Source: Ilyonectria destructans (Eukaryota > Ascomycota > Sordariomycetes > Hypocreales > Nectriaceae). Taken from it: a DNA stretch of 64,000 bases. A model generated the notes under the pieces. The model ran no database searches and was not told the origin of the DNA. It saw nothing but the letters and a program-made list of their open reading frames with translations. The first letter of the stretch is position 1. Every line of letters begins with the position of its first letter. The DNA is taken from positions 1,612,001-1,676,000 of the forward strand of contig JAHEWK010000014.1 in the NCBI GenBank assembly GCA_020740775.1. The letters are read 5' to 3'. Made by a program: the position numbers and the translations under genes. Below, one piece after another: positions 45,489-57,964 of this stretch.

Positions 45489-48400
45489 ATGGCCGAATAT
45501 GCCCAGTACCACGCCCTCGGCCAGGGCGAGGTCATCGACCCCAACGACCCGAACCGAACCTCTCAGCCTGCGCCTCAGCAATTTCAACATCCCGTAGCGC
45601 CAAACCCCTACCAGCAACAAGCTCCTCCAGCTCCGGGCTACGGCGGACCCCAATACCTCGGTGGCCAGCACGCTCCTCCTCCTATGACCGGATCTCCCGC
45701 CCCAGGCCCGGGTTACGGATATGCACCTCCTCAAGATCATGGCTACCAGGCAGGCCAGGCTCCTCCCTCCGCAGATGCTTCGCTGGCCGCGCAACTGGGG
45801 GGAATGAACTTGGGAGACGGACATGGCACCGCAAGGAGAAAGAAGAAGGACCGCCATGCCTACCACAATGTTGAACCCACGGGCTCTTCGCAGGCGTTCA
45901 ATGGCATGCCTCCCCCAGGATCTCCTGCAACTCAGTTTCTCAACACAGCGGCCGCCCCGAGCTTTGGTAGCCAATTCGGAAGCCCCCAAGGCACCCCCCA
46001 GGGCACCCCCCAGATGGCCCACGCAAGCCAATTCTCGGCGCCCGGCGCCAGTGCCTACGGACCAGGACCCTCTGTAGACCAGAGTGGAATCAGTCATGCT
46101 GCCAACGTCGCGGCAGGAGGGTCCACTGCCTCTCCAGAGGATTTGCCCAGTGTGCCAGCATCACGAGACATCATCCAGCAGCACTACCTCAAGAACGTTT
46201 ACCCTACCTTCGAGCGACATGTCCCCCCGCCTTCGACCGTCTCATTCGTTGCCTTCGACCAGGGCAACTCCTCTCCGAAATACACTCGCCTCACTTTCAA
46301 CAATATCCCCTCCACGACCGAGGCCCTCACTGCTACTGGCCTTTCTCTGGGGATGCTATTGCAGCCGCTGGCTCCTCTCCAGCCTGGCGAGGCCGAGATT
46401 CCAGTGCTCGACTATGGAGATGTTGGTCCCCCTCGATGCAGGCGATGTCGCGCTTACATGAACCCTTTCATGATGTTCCGATCTGGCGGCAACAAGTTTG
46501 TTTGCAACCTCTGCTCATATCCCAACGACACCTCACCCGAATACTTTTGCGCCACCAGCCCTCAGGGCGTTCGAGTCGACCGGGATTCGCGACCCGAACT
46601 TCACCGTGGTACCGTGGAATTTGTGGTACCAAAGGAGTACTGGACCAGAGAGCCGGTTGGTCTGCGATGGCTGTTCCTGATCGATGTCACTCAAGAGGCC
46701 TATAATAAGGGATTCGTCGAGGCCTTCTGCGAAGGTATCCTCGTCGCTTTGTATGGAGGCGAGGATCAGGAGAAAGACGAAAACGGGGAGCCAAAGCGAA
46801 GGATACCAGAGGGTGCCAAGGTCGGATTTGTCACCTACGACAAGGACATTCACTTCTATAACGTTAACGTAAGTTTTGTCATTCACCGAAGCATAAAGGT
46901 ACTAACAGCAGCCAGCCCGCTCTTGATCAAGCTCAAATGATGATCATGCCCGACCTGGAGGATCCCTTCGTACCCCTGAGCGAAGGTCTCTTTGTCGACC
47001 CTTACGAGTCCAAGGAGGTCATCATGTCCCTCCTGACACGCTTGCCCGATATGTTCTCCGTCATCAAGAACCCCGAGCCAGCCCTGCTTGCGGCTCTCAA
47101 CTCGGCTCTTGCTGCGCTTGAGGGTACTGGAGGCAAGGTGGTTGCTTCATGCTCCGCTCTGCCAACCTGGGGTCCTGGACGACTATTCATGCGCGACGAT
47201 GGCAACCACCCAGGGGGTGAAATTGACAAGAAGCTCTACACCACTGAACACCCTGCTTGGAAAAAGGTGGCCGAGAAGATGGCAGCCGGCGGCGTTGGTG
47301 CCGATTTCTTCCTCGCTGCACCATCTGGTGGCTACCTAGATATTGCCACAATTGGTATGTTTAGTCACATCTTTTTACAGTCTATTGCTAATTGAACTCG
47401 CACAGGTCATGTTTCCGCCACCACTGGAGGAGAGACATTCTACTACCCCAACTTCATTGCTCCGCGAGACAGCCGGAAACTATCACTGGAGATCTCACAC
47501 GCTGTGACTCGGGAGACTGGTTTCCAGGCCCTGATGAAGGTTCGTTGCTCCACTGGCCTTCAGGTTTCAGCCTACCACGGCAACTTTATCCAGCACACCT
47601 TTGGCGCCGACTTGGAAATCGGTGTCATTGATGCCGACAAGGCAATGGGAGTGTCATTTTCCTACGACGGCAAGCTAGATGCCAAGTTGGATGCCCACTT
47701 CCAATCCGCTCTCCTGTACACGACAGCTTCTGGTCAGCGCCGTGTTCGATGCTCCAATGTCATTGCTAGTGTCACAGAGACTTCGAAAGAATCGAATAAT
47801 CGTGAGCAGGGCATTCGTGAGTGCCTAAAGTTTGTCGACCAAGACGCAGTTATCGGCGTGTTGGCCAAGGAGGCGAGCACGAAGTTGGCAACGACCTCGA
47901 GCAATCTCAAAGATGTCCGCAACTGGCTCGGTGAAAAGGCCATCGATATTCTGGCCTGCCACAGAAAGCACTCTGCTCAGCAATACCCTCCTGGTCAGCT
48001 CGTCATGCCTGAGAGACTCAAGGAATTCTGCATGTACCTACTAGGTCTCATCAAGTGCCGCGCCTTTAAGGGCGGCATCGAGAACTCTGACCGAAGAGTC
48101 TACGAGATGCGAATGCTACGCTCCATGGGTGCTCTCGAGCTGAGCCTGTACCTGTACCCCCGCATGATCCCCGTCCACAACCTCCAGCCTGAGGATGGTT
48201 TCGCTGACGCTGAGACTGGCCATCTCAAGATGCCGCCAGCTATCCGCACGTCCTTCTCGCTCGTTGAGCCTGGCGGTGTCTATCTGGTCGATAATGGACA
48301 GCAATGCCTCCTGTGGTTTCACTCTCAAACGTCTCCCAACCTCATCTCGGACCTCTTCGGTGCAGACAAGGACTCCCTCAAGGCCCTAGATGCTTACACG

Positions 48401-48773
48401 TCAGCGTTGCCCACGTTGGACACTCACCTGAACGCGCAGGTCCGCAACATCATCGAATTCCTCCGGTCGATGCGCGGATCCAAGGGCCTTACGATCCAGC
48501 TCGCCCGCCAGGGTATCGACGGCGCCGAATTCGACTTTGCGAGAATGCTAGTTGAGGACCGAAACAATGAGGCTCAGAGCTATGTGGATTGGCTTGTGCA
48601 TATCCACAAGGGCGTCCAGTTGGAGGTAATTGAACCCTAGTCCACAACACTTCACTCGTGATGAGCACATGCTAACGCGTCTCTAGTTGAGCGGGCAGCG
48701 GAAGAAGGAGGGCGATGAGCACTCGGCGGCAGCGTTGTCAAACTTTGCGGGTCTGAGGCCCTCGTACTGGTAA
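45489..48773 (+). CDS. sec24: COPII coat subunit Sec24
   Basis: Cargo-binding subunit of the COPII coat on ER exit sites, about 1041 aa. Exons 45489-46868, 46916-47354, 47406-48625, 48687-48773; introns of 47, 51 and 61 bp. The start MAEYAQYHALGQGEV follows a C-rich leader with Kozak context ACCATGG. The N-terminal 220 residues are Pro/Gln/Gly-rich (with SPQGTPQGTP repeats). The zinc finger is C317/C320 (CRRC) and C339/C342 (CNLC). The trunk domain follows (LRWLFLIDVTQEAYNKGF, VGFVTYDKDIHFYNV), then beta-sandwich and helical domains, and the gelsolin-like end (GVYLVDNGQQCLLWF). The last exon adds LSGQRKKEGDEHSAAALSNF and ends RPSYW. Sec23 is not in the window. Stop to the 46936 ORF boundary in the raw reading is due to intron 1. 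Alternative is the Sfb2/Lst1 paralogue, less likely. Confidence 0.97.
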
Positions 48774-50736
48774 GCGGGAGTGGTGCCCGTCGATGCAACA
48801 CAACACCTTGATACAACAAAATCAGCAATAATCTGAGGGTGCGGAGGGGGGGAAGAGTTGGGTAGGGTAGTACGAAAAAGACAACACCGACGAGATCGTC
48901 AAGCCAACCCAACCGTTTCGCGAACAAAAGAACTATATTCCCTGCGATGCCTGCTCCGTGCCGTCATTCCTGTGCCTATCCGCGCCAATCCGCGCCAATC
49001 TGCTGTGGTATCCAAAGAGCATACTGGGACTATCTCTCCAGCCCCTCAGGAACCATCTGTGCTCCTATTGATCCTTCTTTTACGTAACCTCACCTGCATC
49101 CAGAACTATTCACCCTACCCTCGCCATCCCTAGCGGTCAGTCCGTCCGGCGGCTGCCGGCACCTCGCCTGGATGCATGTCCACCCAGAGACAAGAGCGAG
49201 AGCGTGAGGGGTTTCTTCAGGGTCGGAGACACAAGCACCGACCTGTCATTTTTTTTTCTTTTTCCACGAGAGGGTCCTGGGCTTGTCCCAAGACTCGCAC
49301 CGGCGGCGCGGTGAGGGTGCGTGAATGCCATGGCCGGGTGGTGCAATCGCGATTTGTGGAACGAGACGAGGGGATCGTCGGGGCGCTGTCCGACGACGAT
49401 GGCGGTGGAGGAGAGCAGGGGCGCACAGGGCGTGATGAGGAAACGGGCCGGTTGTGGTGATGTACGGTTGGCTGCGGACGCAATATCTCGGGCTGGAACA
49501 CACTCGGGACCACGATGGATACACTCCAAGTGGCCCGCGGATCTGGTGCCCTGCAGTATACTAACCGCCTCTTACTCAAGACCAACGACACGCGCGCCAT
49601 CTTGCCTAGTCCAGCTGGCTCGCGCACGCTGCGGCTGAAGAGGCCAGCTGGGGGGCCTCGTTACACGCGAGGAGGAAGCGGAGAGGAGGCACTACTGCGA
49701 TCGAGGGTGCGTGTCTCGCCCGGGGGGTGCGTTATCTTGCATTGGTGCGGTGGAGGAATGGGGATCGGAGAGGGACGGAGGGAGGCTTTTGTAAAGGTGG
49801 GCGTCCGATGCCGAGGGAAGAGAGGATTGATGCCACCGAGGATGTTCGGCATATGTTTATGGCTTCAGCGTATCAAGCACACGGGGTCTCGGCGATAACC
49901 TGCCCAATGCCCATCCTCTTCACAACCACCTGCATTCAATCCTCCACACCAACGGTCACTACTCCCCACCTGCACCATCCCCGTCGTCAGCTCGCCACGA
50001 CCGGCATCGACAACAACTTCGTTCGGCATCCTCGCAAGGCGGTCAGCGGCAGTGTGAAAACCTGCTTGTCTTGCGGTACCGGGTGGGGAAACGGGGCAAG
50101 TTGCATAGGCGCTTGCGTGCAGATGCGGTGGGCGGGAGCGATTGGCAACGCGGATTGGAGATTGGGATTGAGGACGGCCAAGGGACTGGGGACACCCGCA
50201 TTTTTGTGCATGTTGTGACCGAGGCTGGGCGGCGTCTTGGCTTTTTGGAGGTTTGGGGCCGGCAAGGTGGAAATGGGTGGAATTGGGCGGCCGGCGTTGG
50301 AGTCAGTCCTCGCTGGAGAGTACGGAGCAAGGCTGTTGGCGATGGCTTCACAGTGATGGCTACCTGGCGTGCTGTGGTCAGTTGCCAGGCGCATTCCAGA
50401 TGTCGTCGTCAACACAAAGTCAGAGCATGTCATCCCCACCACCGTCGTAGTTAGGGTCGTCTCGGCCGAGTTTCACTCCGTCGATCTGCACATCAGAATC
50501 CAAGATCCACTGACATCCCCCAGACGAGTGGACCGGGGTTACAGCACGAGGTAACAACACAACTCGTTGGACACATGAGCTAACAAGTACGAATACACCC
50601 AACACCCAATCGCCCACCCAACAATCCTGAATCCTTAGCCCTTGGGGTCCTTGGGAGGCACAGCCGCCTCACGGGACCCTTTGTCAACCAGTCAACCAGT
50701 CAAGACGCCCCGGGGTTTTACTCCCTCCGTTCACCA

Positions 50737-50783
50737 GAAGAAAAGAGAAGAAAAGAAAAGAAAAGAAAAATAGAAAAAAGAAG
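50737..50783. repeat. Purine-rich GAAAA tract
   Basis: Runs of AGAAAAG units for about 45 bp, seen directly. Confidence 0.8.
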
Positions 50784-50870
50784 CAGGAAATGGCGCTCAG
50801 TGACATGGCCAAAGCCACACACGTCTGGCGATGCGCTCACAAAAACCAACAGAAATACGCCCCCCGCATC

Positions 50871-50904
50871 CCGAATTGCTCCCGAATTGTTCCCGAATTG
50901 CTCC
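50871..50904. repeat. Tandem repeat, 11-bp unit CCCGAATTGYT
   Basis: Three copies, seen directly, in the 3' flank of the PARG-like gene. Confidence 0.8.
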
Positions 50905-51236
50905 TTTTCCCTCGCGCCTGTAGAAGTCCTGAAGCCCTGAAGCACTGCTGCGCTGCCGGCCGGTAGCTTGCGTCATGTGGTCCTCTTCTAAGCGCCCAAC
51001 AGCGTTGGTTGACCGCCCAAATGCGGACAACTGCAGCAAAAAAAAAGAAAAAAAAGAAACGTAACACAAGATCCCGTCAGTCCGGTCGGCTTCAAACATG
51101 GGAAGCCACCTGGAAAGCCACCCTGCGATCCCATGCTGCCTGTGATCCTAGATTCACCCGGACCCCCTTCCGATATTCGCCTCTCAGGCCCATGGCTATG
51201 CCAGGCCAGGCGGTACAAGCTGAAGAAGCCCGCGAA

Positions 51237-52268
51237 TCACGTTGTAATCATGCCGAGTCCGTACCGCGGGTCGGGCTGTCTCAAAACTCGGTCAACCTCG
51301 GCGGGGTTGAAAACGTGCTCGAAGATGTGTCGGTCAGTCGGGGCGGAGCTGTGGCTTCGGGATGACCCTGACGAGCTCGATGATCCTGCCCGGGATTTCC
51401 CCTTGGAGCCGTGCTCTTTCTTGGCGATTTCGTCCAGGATATGTCGGGTCGTGCTCTGAAGAGGGTCTTCGAACACGAAGACGACGTAGGCGAATTGGCC
51501 GCGCAGGTCTGGGTCGAACAGGAAGACGTCGCGCCAGAGCTCGGCCAGCTCCTGGGGCGGGTTCCGATAGCCATTGCCCAGGCCAAAGTCGCCGATGATG
51601 ACTCGGTCGTATCCATTGTACAGGCAGATGCGGAGGGCGCCGCGGAGCTTATCTCGCGTCATATCGCGCTCCTCCGCAAACGAATACTTCGTGCCGTTGT
51701 CCTTGAGCTTAGGCCAGCGTGTTGGCGGGACTGAGACGACTGGCAGGTCGAACCAGCTATCCAACCTATCGTAGCGGTCGTGGGGGCCTCGGCAGACGAC
51801 GACGGAATCGGATAGGATTCCGCCCTGCGAAGGAATTGGGTAATTGCTCGTTTCTTGAGAGTTGGGCCACGGGCTGCTGAGGGTTGCTGAGAGGTTGCTT
51901 CGTCGACAGAGCTTCTCCTCATATCCCACGCACCCCGTCTCCCAGTCTCCGCCGGGCCGCCTCTCGTTTGCGGCGCAGATGAAGGGAATCCGGACCCGTG
52001 GACCGCCAACAGCCTCGCTCGCTTGGGTATCCCCCCCGGCATAGGTCAATGCTTTCATGACCGGGTCACCCACCTCGATCAGGAAGTGTGGCGGGTGGGT
52101 GGTGGGCTTCTGCCGCTGAATGGCAAGCTGTAAGATGGGCTGGCGGTAGAGGTACGAGTAGGGAGGGAACATTTCCCCGTAGTTTTTCTTGACGAGTGGG
52201 ATGAAGTTTCTCTTGGTATCGGCGGCCACCTCTGATGGCCGCACCCGGTTCGATCTAGATGGAGCCAT
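51237..52268 (-). CDS. Microbial-type PARG-like protein (PARG_cat_microb/DUF2263)
   Basis: Intron-free protein of 343 aa. Residues about 93-127 read IPFICAANERRPGGD then YEEKLCRRSNL, which aligns with the signature of bacterial-type poly(ADP-ribose) glycohydrolases (NFA(N/S)..NPGGG...QEE.L.R.S.L). Here GGG is GGD (residues 106-108) and QEE is YEE (116-118), so the catalytic glutamate pair is kept. Later blocks fit the macrodomain core: GGILSDSVVVCRGPHD, LPVVSVPPTRWPK, and GYDRVIIGDFGLGNGYRNPPQELAELWRDVF near 218-250, equivalent to the bacterial LxLGAxGCGxFxNxPxxVAxxF strand-helix. The end carries a low-complexity Ser/Lys stretch. Known members remove ADP-ribose from proteins. The role in fungi is little described. 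It converges with sec24 and faces away from the AsnRS gene. Confidence 0.85.
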   Translation of the reverse strand: MAPSRSNRVRPSEVAADTKRNFIPLVKKNYGEMFPPYSYLYRQPILQLAIQRQKPTTHPPHFLIEVGDPVMKALTYAGGDTQASEAVGGPRVRIPFICAANERRPGGDWETGCVGYEEKLCRRSNLSATLSSPWPNSQETSNYPIPSQGGILSDSVVVCRGPHDRYDRLDSWFDLPVVSVPPTRWPKLKDNGTKYSFAEERDMTRDKLRGALRICLYNGYDRVIIGDFGLGNGYRNPPQELAELWRDVFLFDPDLRGQFAYVVFVFEDPLQSTTRHILDEIAKKEHGSKGKSRAGSSSSSGSSRSHSSAPTDRHIFEHVFNPAEVDRVLRQPDPRYGLGMITT

Positions 52269-52958
52269 GTTGACGATCGCGATGGAGGCGTTGCTGGGAT
52301 GTGGGGATATATGTCGTCACCAGAGGCAGAGCCGCAGTGGGAGGCTTGCTGACCGGCGACGAGATGAGGGTATATAGGAGCAGGGGTGGAGAGAGGAAAG
52401 GTAGGAGGCAGAGAGCGTGGGCAGCGTCAGTGAGCGACGACACAGTATAGAGAAATATGGTTGTGGATGGGATTTATGATGGGAGGAGATGGCTGCATTG
52501 CTCCACGCCGAAGGCGGCCAGGCTCTTATATGCACATTGGGCAGTGACTCTGCAAAAGCAACACCGTCAAAGGACTTTGTCACTGGACGGCATTCAGGCC
52601 TTCACTCACGTTGGCTTGCTGCCCCAGGGCAAGCGAGAGGGGAAAGGATGTCGACTGGCTGTGCGACCCAATATGTCCAAGATCTGAACCACTTGTTTTG
52701 GACGGGCTCGGTCAGAGGCGAGAAAACAGGCCAAACAGCCGGGAGAAGAGAAGAAAGCATGCCGGCTTTTATGGGTACGGGAAGCTCGGTGGTGCTTCGT
52801 TGGGTAGGTTTGTAGGTAGACTGGGGGACCTGTCGCTTGTCGACACAGCCCAGCACCCACATCGCGGCACACACATGAGGAACGCCAGGCGAGGCAAGAC
52901 AAGGCAATGCAGTCAAGGCCAGTTCAATGCAAGACAAGCCAAGACAGGCAGGGACATG

Positions 52959-52983
52959 GACGGGGACGGGGACGGGGACGGGA
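52959..52983. repeat. Tandem repeat, 6-bp unit GGGGAC
   Basis: About four units, seen directly. Confidence 0.85.
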
Positions 52984-53021
52984 CCAGGGGGGCCGACGGA
53001 AGAGACGCCTGGGCCCGCGTG

Positions 53022-53059
53022 TGAGCCCGTCTGAGCCCGTCTGAGCCCGTCTAAGCCCG
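53022..53059. repeat. Tandem repeat, 10-bp unit GAGCCCGTCT
   Basis: Three units plus one with A for G, seen directly. Confidence 0.85.
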
Positions 53060-54858
53060 CGCTGAGGAGTGAGGACGGCCTCACGGGAGACGAGTGGTAT
53101 ACCGAAGAGACTGGGAACAAGGGACTCGGGGATGCGTTCCGCGGGACGCCAGAGACGCAAAGCTGGCTGCCACAACGGGGCGCTCCGGTATCCAAGTTGA
53201 CGGGACGGGGGGGCTACACTGGGCGTCAAACTGTCGGGAACCGTGGAGCTGCTGCAAGATCTCACGGCAACACAGGCGGCGCCGCGATCTCACACGGAGC
53301 TAGTGGGCGTCGTGGTTGGGCGGCTTGACGACCGGGACAGGGGACGACGGCCATGTTCGTCGGGGCCATGAGACATTGCTGGCCGGGACATTGTTGCGAA
53401 TCTAGATCTGTGGAACCCCGTCATCTCGCCTGGGCGAAGCTTGTGTCCACCGTGCCGTGCTGGGCCATCCCAGCCCGGCATATCCCATATAGCATCGAGG
53501 TGGGCAGCCGGGGCTAGGAAGAAGGATGTGAGATGCGGTCGAGTGTGTGTGGGGGTGTGATGCGTGAGGTGTGATGTGATGTGTGAGTGGGAAGTGGGAT
53601 GTGAGATGTGGGAGTGAGGAGGAGTGGAACCTCCAGCCCCGACAACCCATACAAGAGGCTGGAGAAACAGAAACAATGCCTATGATGGGAGCCGAGGACA
53701 CAAAGGTCTAGGGTTTGTAATCGCGCCCTAGCCGAGCTCCATTGCGCGGAATGAAATTCCTCGTCTCTTTACGAGGAGAGACGACAGTCACTGAGAGATG
53801 ACGGCGCGAGATGACAACGAGAGCACCCGAACGGGGCTCTCAAGTGGGCCAAGCAAGGCGTGAGACAAACAGGGCCCAGTTAAGACGCAAGTTGCGAGAC
53901 AAGAAGGAGTCGAGGGCTGAGATGGGGCGGGAAGATACGATGCGGTGTGGGTTTCTTCCTTTCTTTTGCGCTGCCTCGGGGAACTCGTCGTATCGGTGTG
54001 TTTTGGGATCTGCTGTGCGAGAGTCCAACCCAGGAAGTGCTTGCAGCGAATATGAGGGTTGAAGGGGCCAGGTTGCAGGTCGGAATCCGGACAAAACAAA
54101 ACAAATCGAATTACGCAATGTACGTCCTACACATGCCGGCGTTGGGTTGATTACCTGGTTATTGTGTTTTCTTTTCTTCTGGTGGTGGTGGGCTGGTGAC
54201 GTTGAGATGTCAGGAAGAAGGAAGTTGACCAGACCCATGTCTTGTTCTGTCGTTGAAACCCCACTCAGCTAGCCTCAGTCTCGCATCGCCTCCTCCATTT
54301 ACTTCGAACCTACCTGTCGGTATTAGCACGGCCCTGGCGCCATGGATGGATAAGGCATGGCGATGGCTGATCGGCGACTAGGTTCCAGGTTGCGAGTTTG
54401 CGAGTTGCGCGCCCTGTGGCAGCCCAGAGTTCCAGTGCGCCCAGGGCTGCTCAGGCCTGTCACTCCAGCGCTCCCAGCGGCGCGGACCCGCTGCGGTGTA
54501 CACCTGCTGTGCGGCGTAACGGTTTTTCCAGCTCCCTGGACCTTAACTCAACCTACCGGCCTGCCACAGCTCCGGCAGCGGCCCGCCAATCCCAGCTTCA
54601 CTATCGCCAATCGGGCAAAAAAATTATCCACCCAAGCTCGATCGACTCACAACGAGCCGCCAATTCATCTCATCCCTTGCAGTGAGGCTCCACGGCTGAT
54701 CATCAAAGACAAACTCGCCTCTTTTTCCACGATTTCTGCACATCCGCAGCCCGGCCGGTCCTCTCTAATGCCACTCGCTCCCTGAACCCGGAGCTTCTCC
54801 CCCGCTCGCCGTCGCTTTGACCTATCTCAACCGCCATCACATCCCATCACCACACGCC

Positions 54859-56689
54859 ATGCGCCCCCTGCGTGCCGCGAGGCTTTCCGGCACGGCTAGA
54901 TCATGGGCCCTGCAGAGGTCCTACTCGGTTCGTGTTCCTGGCGAGTGCCAGCGAGACATCAAGACGGTTGCGGACCTCAAGGCATGGGGTCCCGCCGCCA
55001 AAGTCCCGGATGTTGAGGTCTCTGGATGGGTGAGATCGGTGCGCAAGAGTTCGAACGTGCGCTTCATCGATATTACCGATGGCTCGTCAATGAGGCCAGT
55101 CCAGGTCGTCGTCGATAAGACGTTGGCTGCAGAGTATGTCAATCTAATCTCGCTCTCTCCTTTGTTTCAATGGATAGATAGATATATGAATATCAAATAC
55201 TAATGGCTCACAGCATGCGCCCAGGTGCCGCAGTTCGTCTCAGGGGGACATGGGTAGATGAGACCAGGGGGCAGCCTAGAGAGTCTGGCGTTGTTTCTCA
55301 AGATGGATCTTCAGATGCGAATGGAGGAAGAGGCAAAGTTGATGCTGCGGATACTTCGGCTACCCCTGAAGACTCATCAGCGACGAGCACAACTACCAAT
55401 GCTTCCAAGTCGATCACTGCGGAACTTCAAGTCACCGAGGTGGAACTTCTTGGCCCGTCTGATCCTCAGGTACGTTCGTGGCCTCCAATGGCATATCCCC
55501 GTGAAGCCACTTGATGATCTCAATTCTAATATCCAACTCCTAGTCTTACCCTATCCAGAACAAATATCAAACTCCCGAGAGCCTCCGGACAATCTCCCAC
55601 CTCCGTCCACGCACTCCCCTCAACTCCACCCTCCTTCGATTCCGCTCCGATTCCACTGCCCTCCTCACGCAGTTCTTCTTTCGCGAAAAGTTCCAGCAGA
55701 CGCATCCCCCCATCATCACCTCCTCTGACTGCGAAGGCGCCGGCGAGGCCTTTGCTGTCAAAGCCAACGGTCCGGCAGAGTTCTTCCGTGACCCGAAGTA
55801 CCTTACAGTCTCATCTCAGCTTCATCTCGAGGCACTCGCTCAGGCCCTCGGCAATGTCTGGACTCTGTCGCCGACGTTCCGTGCCGAGCAGAGCGATACC
55901 TCTAGGCATCTGAGTGAGTTCTATATGCTCGAGGCTGAGATGAGCTTCGTCGAGGACATGGATGAGGTTATGGGCCTGGCGCAGCGCATGTTGAACTCTC
56001 TTACTCAAGGTCTCAAGGAGCTCAACGCTGCGACCGAGCTCGAGAAGAACCGCATCGACTCCAAGGATCCAGCTGAGCGTCTAGCCTACGAGGACCTGGT
56101 CGACCAAGTCCAGCTAGACCGCCGCTGGCGAGGCATGCTCACCTCCAAGAAATGGCCCCGTGTTACCTACAGCGATGCCATCGAGATGCTCAAGCCCGTC
56201 GCAGACCGCTTCGAGCACAAGCCTACCTGGGGATCGGGCCTCCAGTCGGAGCACGAAAAGTACCTAGCCGAGCTGGTGGGCTTCGACCCAGTCGCTGATG
56301 CCTACCTCCCTATTTTCATCACCCAGTACCCGCGTGAAATCAAGGCCTTCTACATGCGCCAGGCCGCCGCCTCGCCCGTTGAAGGCCTGACGGTAGACTG
56401 CTTCGACCTCTTGGTGCCCAACCTCGGCGAGCTCGCGGGTGGCTCTATGCGCGAACACCGCCTTCCACAGCTCGAGGACAACATGAGGGCCCTGGGCCTC
56501 GAGGTCCCCAACAAGCGCTCCGCGAAGGGCAAAGAGCTGGCCTGGTACCTTGACCTGCGCCGTTGGGGATCTCCTCCCCATGGCGGCTTCGGCCTGGGCT
56601 TTGATCGCCTACTGAGTTACTTGACTGGAGTACCCAACGTCCGCGACGTCGTGCCCTTCCCTCGCCACTACGAGCGTTGCGACTGCTAG
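54859..56689 (+). CDS. Asparaginyl-tRNA synthetase, mitochondrial
   Basis: Class II synthetase charging mitochondrial tRNA-Asn, about 558 aa. Exons 54859-55133, 55214-55469, 55544-56689. Introns 55134-55213 (GTATGT) and 55470-55543 (GTACGT); the first donor sits inside the codon joining AA(D) to MRPGAAVRLRGTW. The N-terminus MRPLRAARLSGTARSW is a mitochondrial presequence. An OB-fold anticodon-binding region follows (VEVSGWVRSVRKSSN...FIDITDG). Motif 2 is FRAEQSDTSRHLSEF near 289-303, and motif 3 is GGFGLGFDRLL at 524-534. The protein is longer than yeast Slm5 because of a Ser/Thr/Asp-rich insert (about 110-150: SQDGSSDANGGRG...) between the OB-fold strands. The E(Y)xL...EAEMSF block supports AsnRS over AspRS and LysRS. 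Its promoter faces that of the PARG-like gene. Confidence 0.95.
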
Positions 56690-57949
56690 ACTCAATGAAA
56701 ACACCATTCCTCTACGTCACGAGACCGGCTCTCTATCGACGAACCAATCCCCCCTCACTCTGTTGCAAATCGTCCTCGTTAACGCCTGCCTACCTCGGAC
56801 ACCGTATCAACCTCTCCTCCATCCCGGGCCACGGCGATTGCGATCCGCCTCGGCGAGCGATCTCAGACCCGTGTCTCTGCTCTGTGCAACGTCGCACACA
56901 TCGAGCCGAGCGATGCCTGTGCGTCCCGACAAAGGCAGTCAGGAGGACCCTTCCCCCGAGGTTGTGGAACAGGTAGTGCAGGGTCAACCGCGCTGTGCCA
57001 CATGACATGAGTCGATGACTTGAAGATCGCTCTGGTATGCTGGTATTGGTTGTCTCTCCGTCGATGCGGTGAGGGCCTTCGTCTCGGCAGCGTGCTTGCG
57101 AGGTTACGAGATCTAGGTTACAAGATCCAGGTCCCCGACGCTGGTTCCCGACGGGGAAAGGCACCGGATCTTCCGTATAGGGCGAGACCTGATCTTGGAA
57201 GAGGCGGAACGAAATATCTGAGACGGATCTGCTCAACTGTCATTTGTTCGATACTACGAGTCATAACCTTTCACGATGTAATAATCTTGTACGACACTGG
57301 CTTTTGGTTGTATTTCTCCTGTATTATACATAGAGTCACTAGACCGATAAATTACTGGGATACAGATTACCTGGATCGACTTTGGGTCGCTTCACTCTTG
57401 TCTATGCGAGATGTCCGTGGTTAGTCAACTTAATTGAGCAAAAATTTCGTCAAGCTTTGGTTGTTAACGACCCTTCGGTATCTCCTCATCAGGCCCTCAG
57501 ACTATGGGATGGATAGTTCCCTAAGGGATAGAGTCTTGACATTGATGTGTTTCGAGTAGATTACCACAGGGTTGTGTATTATGTCATCGCATTTGACGAT
57601 GGTCTCGTTAGGCGGAATGAGCTAGCAGTCCATTCAAGCGGTTAGACTCACAACGCCATGATGGAATCGCTTCGAGAAAACTCGTTAATGACACGTCTCT
57701 CATTTGCTGCATCGCTGGGACCACAGCTAGAGTAACTAGACCGCTCACACAGAACAACAAATGTAACACCAAGGTGGCCTTCTACCCTACAGCCCGTAGC
57801 AGGATCGCCCAGACACCATACGGAGGTGAAACGGGAAGACGGCAAACCGGAAACCATGGACGGATACAACGTGCCGTACGAGACGAACTAATGCCAACTC
57901 CGTAACCGTACGGACCTGTTCGAGCACAGCCTCCCCCGGAACAGCAGCT

Positions 57950-57964
57950 AGGTTAGGGTTAGGG
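57950..57964. repeat. Two-unit telomere-like TTAGGG motif
   Basis: AGGTTAGGGTTAGGG, seen directly. This is the fungal telomere repeat, but only about two units, so it may be chance or a telobox-type site. Confidence 0.6.

Larger units (their letters stand above)
48774..51236. other. Intergenic, convergent 3' flanks, 2.5 kb
   Basis: Between sec24 (+) and the PARG-like gene (-), which converge. It carries an A/G tract and a CCCGAATTG repeat listed separately. Short overlapping frames only; no gene supported. Confidence 0.45.
52269..54858. other. Divergent intergenic region, 2.6 kb
   Basis: Promoters of the PARG-like gene (-) and the AsnRS gene (+). Contains GGGGAC and GAGCCCGTCT repeats listed separately. 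Frames up to about 200 codons occur but have no domain or clear splice structure. Confidence 0.45.

Noticed and set aside
45129..46097. 322-codon minus-strand frame
   Set aside because: Antisense to the Sec24 N-terminus and its leader; no domain.
52959..53059. Clustered direct repeats as a CRISPR-like array
   Set aside because: Units are 6-10 bp and contiguous without spacers, in a eukaryotic genome; they are simple minisatellites.
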